Assembly: GCA_022834735.1 (NCBI GenBank)
Contig: BQKD01000001.1
Location: 2,023,659-2,087,658, forward strand
Direction: 5' to 3'
Source: Erysipelotrichaceae bacterium OPF54
Lineage (GTDB): Bacteria > Bacillota_I > Bacilli_A > Erysipelotrichales > Erysipelotrichaceae
DNA length: 64,000 nt
Shown one piece after another: positions 62,436-64,000 of this stretch. The position numbers and the translations under genes were made by a program. Each line of letters starts with the position of its first letter. The first letter of the stretch is position 1. Below the pieces are notes generated by a model. That model saw only the letters and a program-made list of their open reading frames with translations. It did no database searches and was not told the origin of the DNA.

Positions 62436-63911
62436 TTACTTCATATTCAGACAATCTACAAACTGAAGAAAGCCAGCCTGTCCGTCTTCATCCATTTTGA
62501 ATACGCCCGCATTCTCGAGCACCCGCACAAATTTATCGCCAGCTGCCTGGAGCAGTTTTTCATGGACCCCTTCGCTCCATTCCTCTTTCTGCAGGGCGCG
62601 TACCCACAGTTTATGCGCATCGATCCCGTCCGCCTCTTCGAGCGTGATCTCTTTTTTCAGCACCTTTTCGATCGTCTCAAGTTCCGATTTCAGACGGCCT
62701 GGCAGGATCGCAAGCCCCATCACCTCGATCAGGCCAATGTTTTCTTTTTTAATATGATGATGTTCGGCATGCGGATGAAAGATCCCGTCCGGATACTGTT
62801 CGCTGCAGCGGTTGTTGCGAAGCACAAGATCGATCTCGTATAAACCGTTTTTATAACGGACGATCGGCGTGATCGCATTGTGGCGCTGCCCGTTCATCTG
62901 CGAGACGATATGGCGTTCCGGATCATCATACCCTTTCCAGGCTTCCAGGATCCGAACACTGGCATCGATCAGCTTTTCAGGATCTTTATCTTTCAGGCGG
63001 ATCGTCGAAAGCGGCCAGTTCAGCAGCTCGCCCTCGCACCCGAAAACTTTCCTTTTTGCAAAGCTCTGCGCATCCTCGATCGGAAAATGGGCGCGTCCTC
63101 CCTGGTAGTGATCGTGGGTAAGGATCGAGCCTCCGACGATCGGGATATCCGTATTGCTTCCAGCCATATAATGCGGAAACTGTTCGACGAACGAAAAGAG
63201 GTTTTCGAACGTTTCGCGGTCGATCTTCATCGGAACATGCTCTTCATTCAGGATAATACAATGTTCATTGTAGTACACATACGGAGAGTACTGCAGAGCG
63301 TATTTTCCGTTTCTCAGATCCAGTTCGATGATCCGGTGGTTCTGTCTGGCCGGATGGCTGGCATTGCCCGCGAATCCGACATTTTCTTTGCATAAAAGAC
63401 ACTGCGGATAATTGGTCGAAGGAACCAGCCTTGCCCGGGCAATATCCTTCGGATCCTTTTCCGGCTTGGATAAATTGATCGTAATATGCATCGTTCCATA
63501 CCGGCTTTTTGTATCAAATCCGATATTTTTTCTGATCCTTTCCATCCGGATGTAGTTGGTTGCCTGCGAAAACGCGTAATACCAGTCCGTCGCCTGCACA
63601 GGATCGAGGGCATATTTTTCCTTGAATGTATGCATCACGGCCGCCGGCCTGGGCACAAGAACATCCATGATCCGCGTATCGAACAGATCGCGTTCTGTCA
63701 CCGTGTTGTCGATTTTTTTCTGATCGGCCAGAATGTCGAGCATTCCGTTCAGGATCTGCGGCAGCGGCAGCACATTTTCCTGCCGTACATAAACAAATTC
63801 GTCCTGACCGAGCAGATCGATCAGACGGTTTGCCACATAGTCGATATCGTATTTTTCGATCAGTTCCTGATCGAGACCGTATTGGATCAGTTGATTGATG
63901 AGCGTGTTCAT
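62436..63911 (-). CDS. galT: Galactose-1-phosphate uridylyltransferase, class II
   Basis: The 491-aa protein belongs to the long GalT class of Bacillota, starting MNTLINQLIQYGLDQELIEK, with NPEGIFHPHAEHHHIKKEN-type histidine region (here DGIFHPHAEHHHIKKEN) near 390. It makes UDP-galactose and glucose-1-P. The start at 63911 follows AGAAGGAGATC. First gene of the operon; no galE is seen in the window. Confidence 0.9.
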   Translation of the reverse strand: MNTLINQLIQYGLDQELIEKYDIDYVANRLIDLLGQDEFVYVRQENVLPLPQILNGMLDILADQKKIDNTVTERDLFDTRIMDVLVPRPAAVMHTFKEKYALDPVQATDWYYAFSQATNYIRMERIRKNIGFDTKSRYGTMHITINLSKPEKDPKDIARARLVPSTNYPQCLLCKENVGFAGNASHPARQNHRIIELDLRNGKYALQYSPYVYYNEHCIILNEEHVPMKIDRETFENLFSFVEQFPHYMAGSNTDIPIVGGSILTHDHYQGGRAHFPIEDAQSFAKRKVFGCEGELLNWPLSTIRLKDKDPEKLIDASVRILEAWKGYDDPERHIVSQMNGQRHNAITPIVRYKNGLYEIDLVLRNNRCSEQYPDGIFHPHAEHHHIKKENIGLIEVMGLAILPGRLKSELETIEKVLKKEITLEEADGIDAHKLWVRALQKEEWSEGVHEKLLQAAGDKFVRVLENAGVFKMDEDGQAGFLQFVDCLNMK

Positions 63912-63936
63912 AATAGATCTCCTTCTTTTCACCCTC

Positions 63937-63964
63937 ATTATACAAAGAAGGAAATTTTAATCAA
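63937..63964 (-). promoter_or_regulatory. gal operon promoter
   Basis: On the minus strand TTGATT (63959-63964) and TATAAT (63937-63942) with a 16-base spacer, 25 bases before the galT start. Confidence 0.78.
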
Positions 63965-63969
63965 TAGTT

Positions 63970-63999
63970 TTTAGTAAATGTTTTATTTATTTTACTAAA
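63970..63999 (-). promoter_or_regulatory. Inverted-repeat operator upstream of the gal promoter
   Basis: TTTAGTAAA (63970-63978) and TTTACTAAA (63991-63999) are inverted copies 12 bases apart, just upstream of the -35 box. Such TTTAGTAAA-type sites resemble GalR operators of lactic bacteria, from memory. The regulator gene is not in the window. Confidence 0.55.
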
Positions 64000-64000
64000 T

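Overview
The window looks like the chromosome of a gut-type Bacillota (Firmicutes), most likely an Erysipelotrichia or a close anaerobic relative. The reasons are mid-range GC, strong AGGAGG ribosome sites, many PTS and glycoside-hydrolase operons, a flavodiiron protein, and DeoR/LacI/AraC regulators with CcpA-like cre sites. The species assignment is an inference from gene content. No rRNA, tRNA or CRISPR array was seen.

Layout. 1-6756: a partial MarR gene, then a nested mobile region: a TnpB (IS200/IS605-type) element containing an IS110 element and split by a 3,321-bp DDE/AAA+ transposon. 6764-12359: glycoside cluster (GH78-like hydrolase, MFS and GPH transporters, divergent AraC regulator). 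12475-15296: a frameshifted PD-(D/E)XK-type gene and a truncated PTS EIIA, joined by an IS1634-like element. 15408-23266: flavodiiron protein, MarR-ABC-ABC exporter operon, GH31 glucosidase. 23400-26277: an AT-richer segment with nagA and a DeoR regulator, bounded by two identical hairpins. 26290-31857: sucrose PTS operon (EIIBCA, GH32, fructokinase) with a divergent LacI repressor; GH32 is frameshifted. 31850-39862: small and accessory genes, including an HNH nuclease gene split by a second TnpB+IS110 composite. 39963-43283: second copy of the 3.3-kb transposon, in inverse orientation. 43286-45605: a TnpB fragment and a decayed gene resembling eukaryotic-type RNA-dependent RNA polymerases. 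45476-47625: M18 aminopeptidase and glutamate racemase. 47679-54785: a three-gene operon encoding a 1,514-aa P-loop ATPase, an unknown partner and an AlbA/Schlafen-type protein, a candidate undescribed defence or stress system. 54973-60043: lactose PTS operon with a DeoR repressor and HAD phosphatase. 60131-64000: Leloir operon galT-galM-galK.

How it fits together. The ordinary chromosome is a set of catabolic modules, each with a transporter, a hydrolase or kinase and a regulator, tuned by local operators and, for lactose, a cre site over the promoter. Mobile elements nest in one another: IS110 sits at the same place in two diverged TnpB elements, and both copies of the 3.3-kb transposon landed in tnpB-family genes with 7-bp target duplications. 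Reading frames across the element junctions let the pre-insertion HNH gene be rebuilt exactly and give a predicted TnpB target-adjacent motif. The two transposon copies are long inverted repeats about 34 kb apart, so the intervening region could invert.
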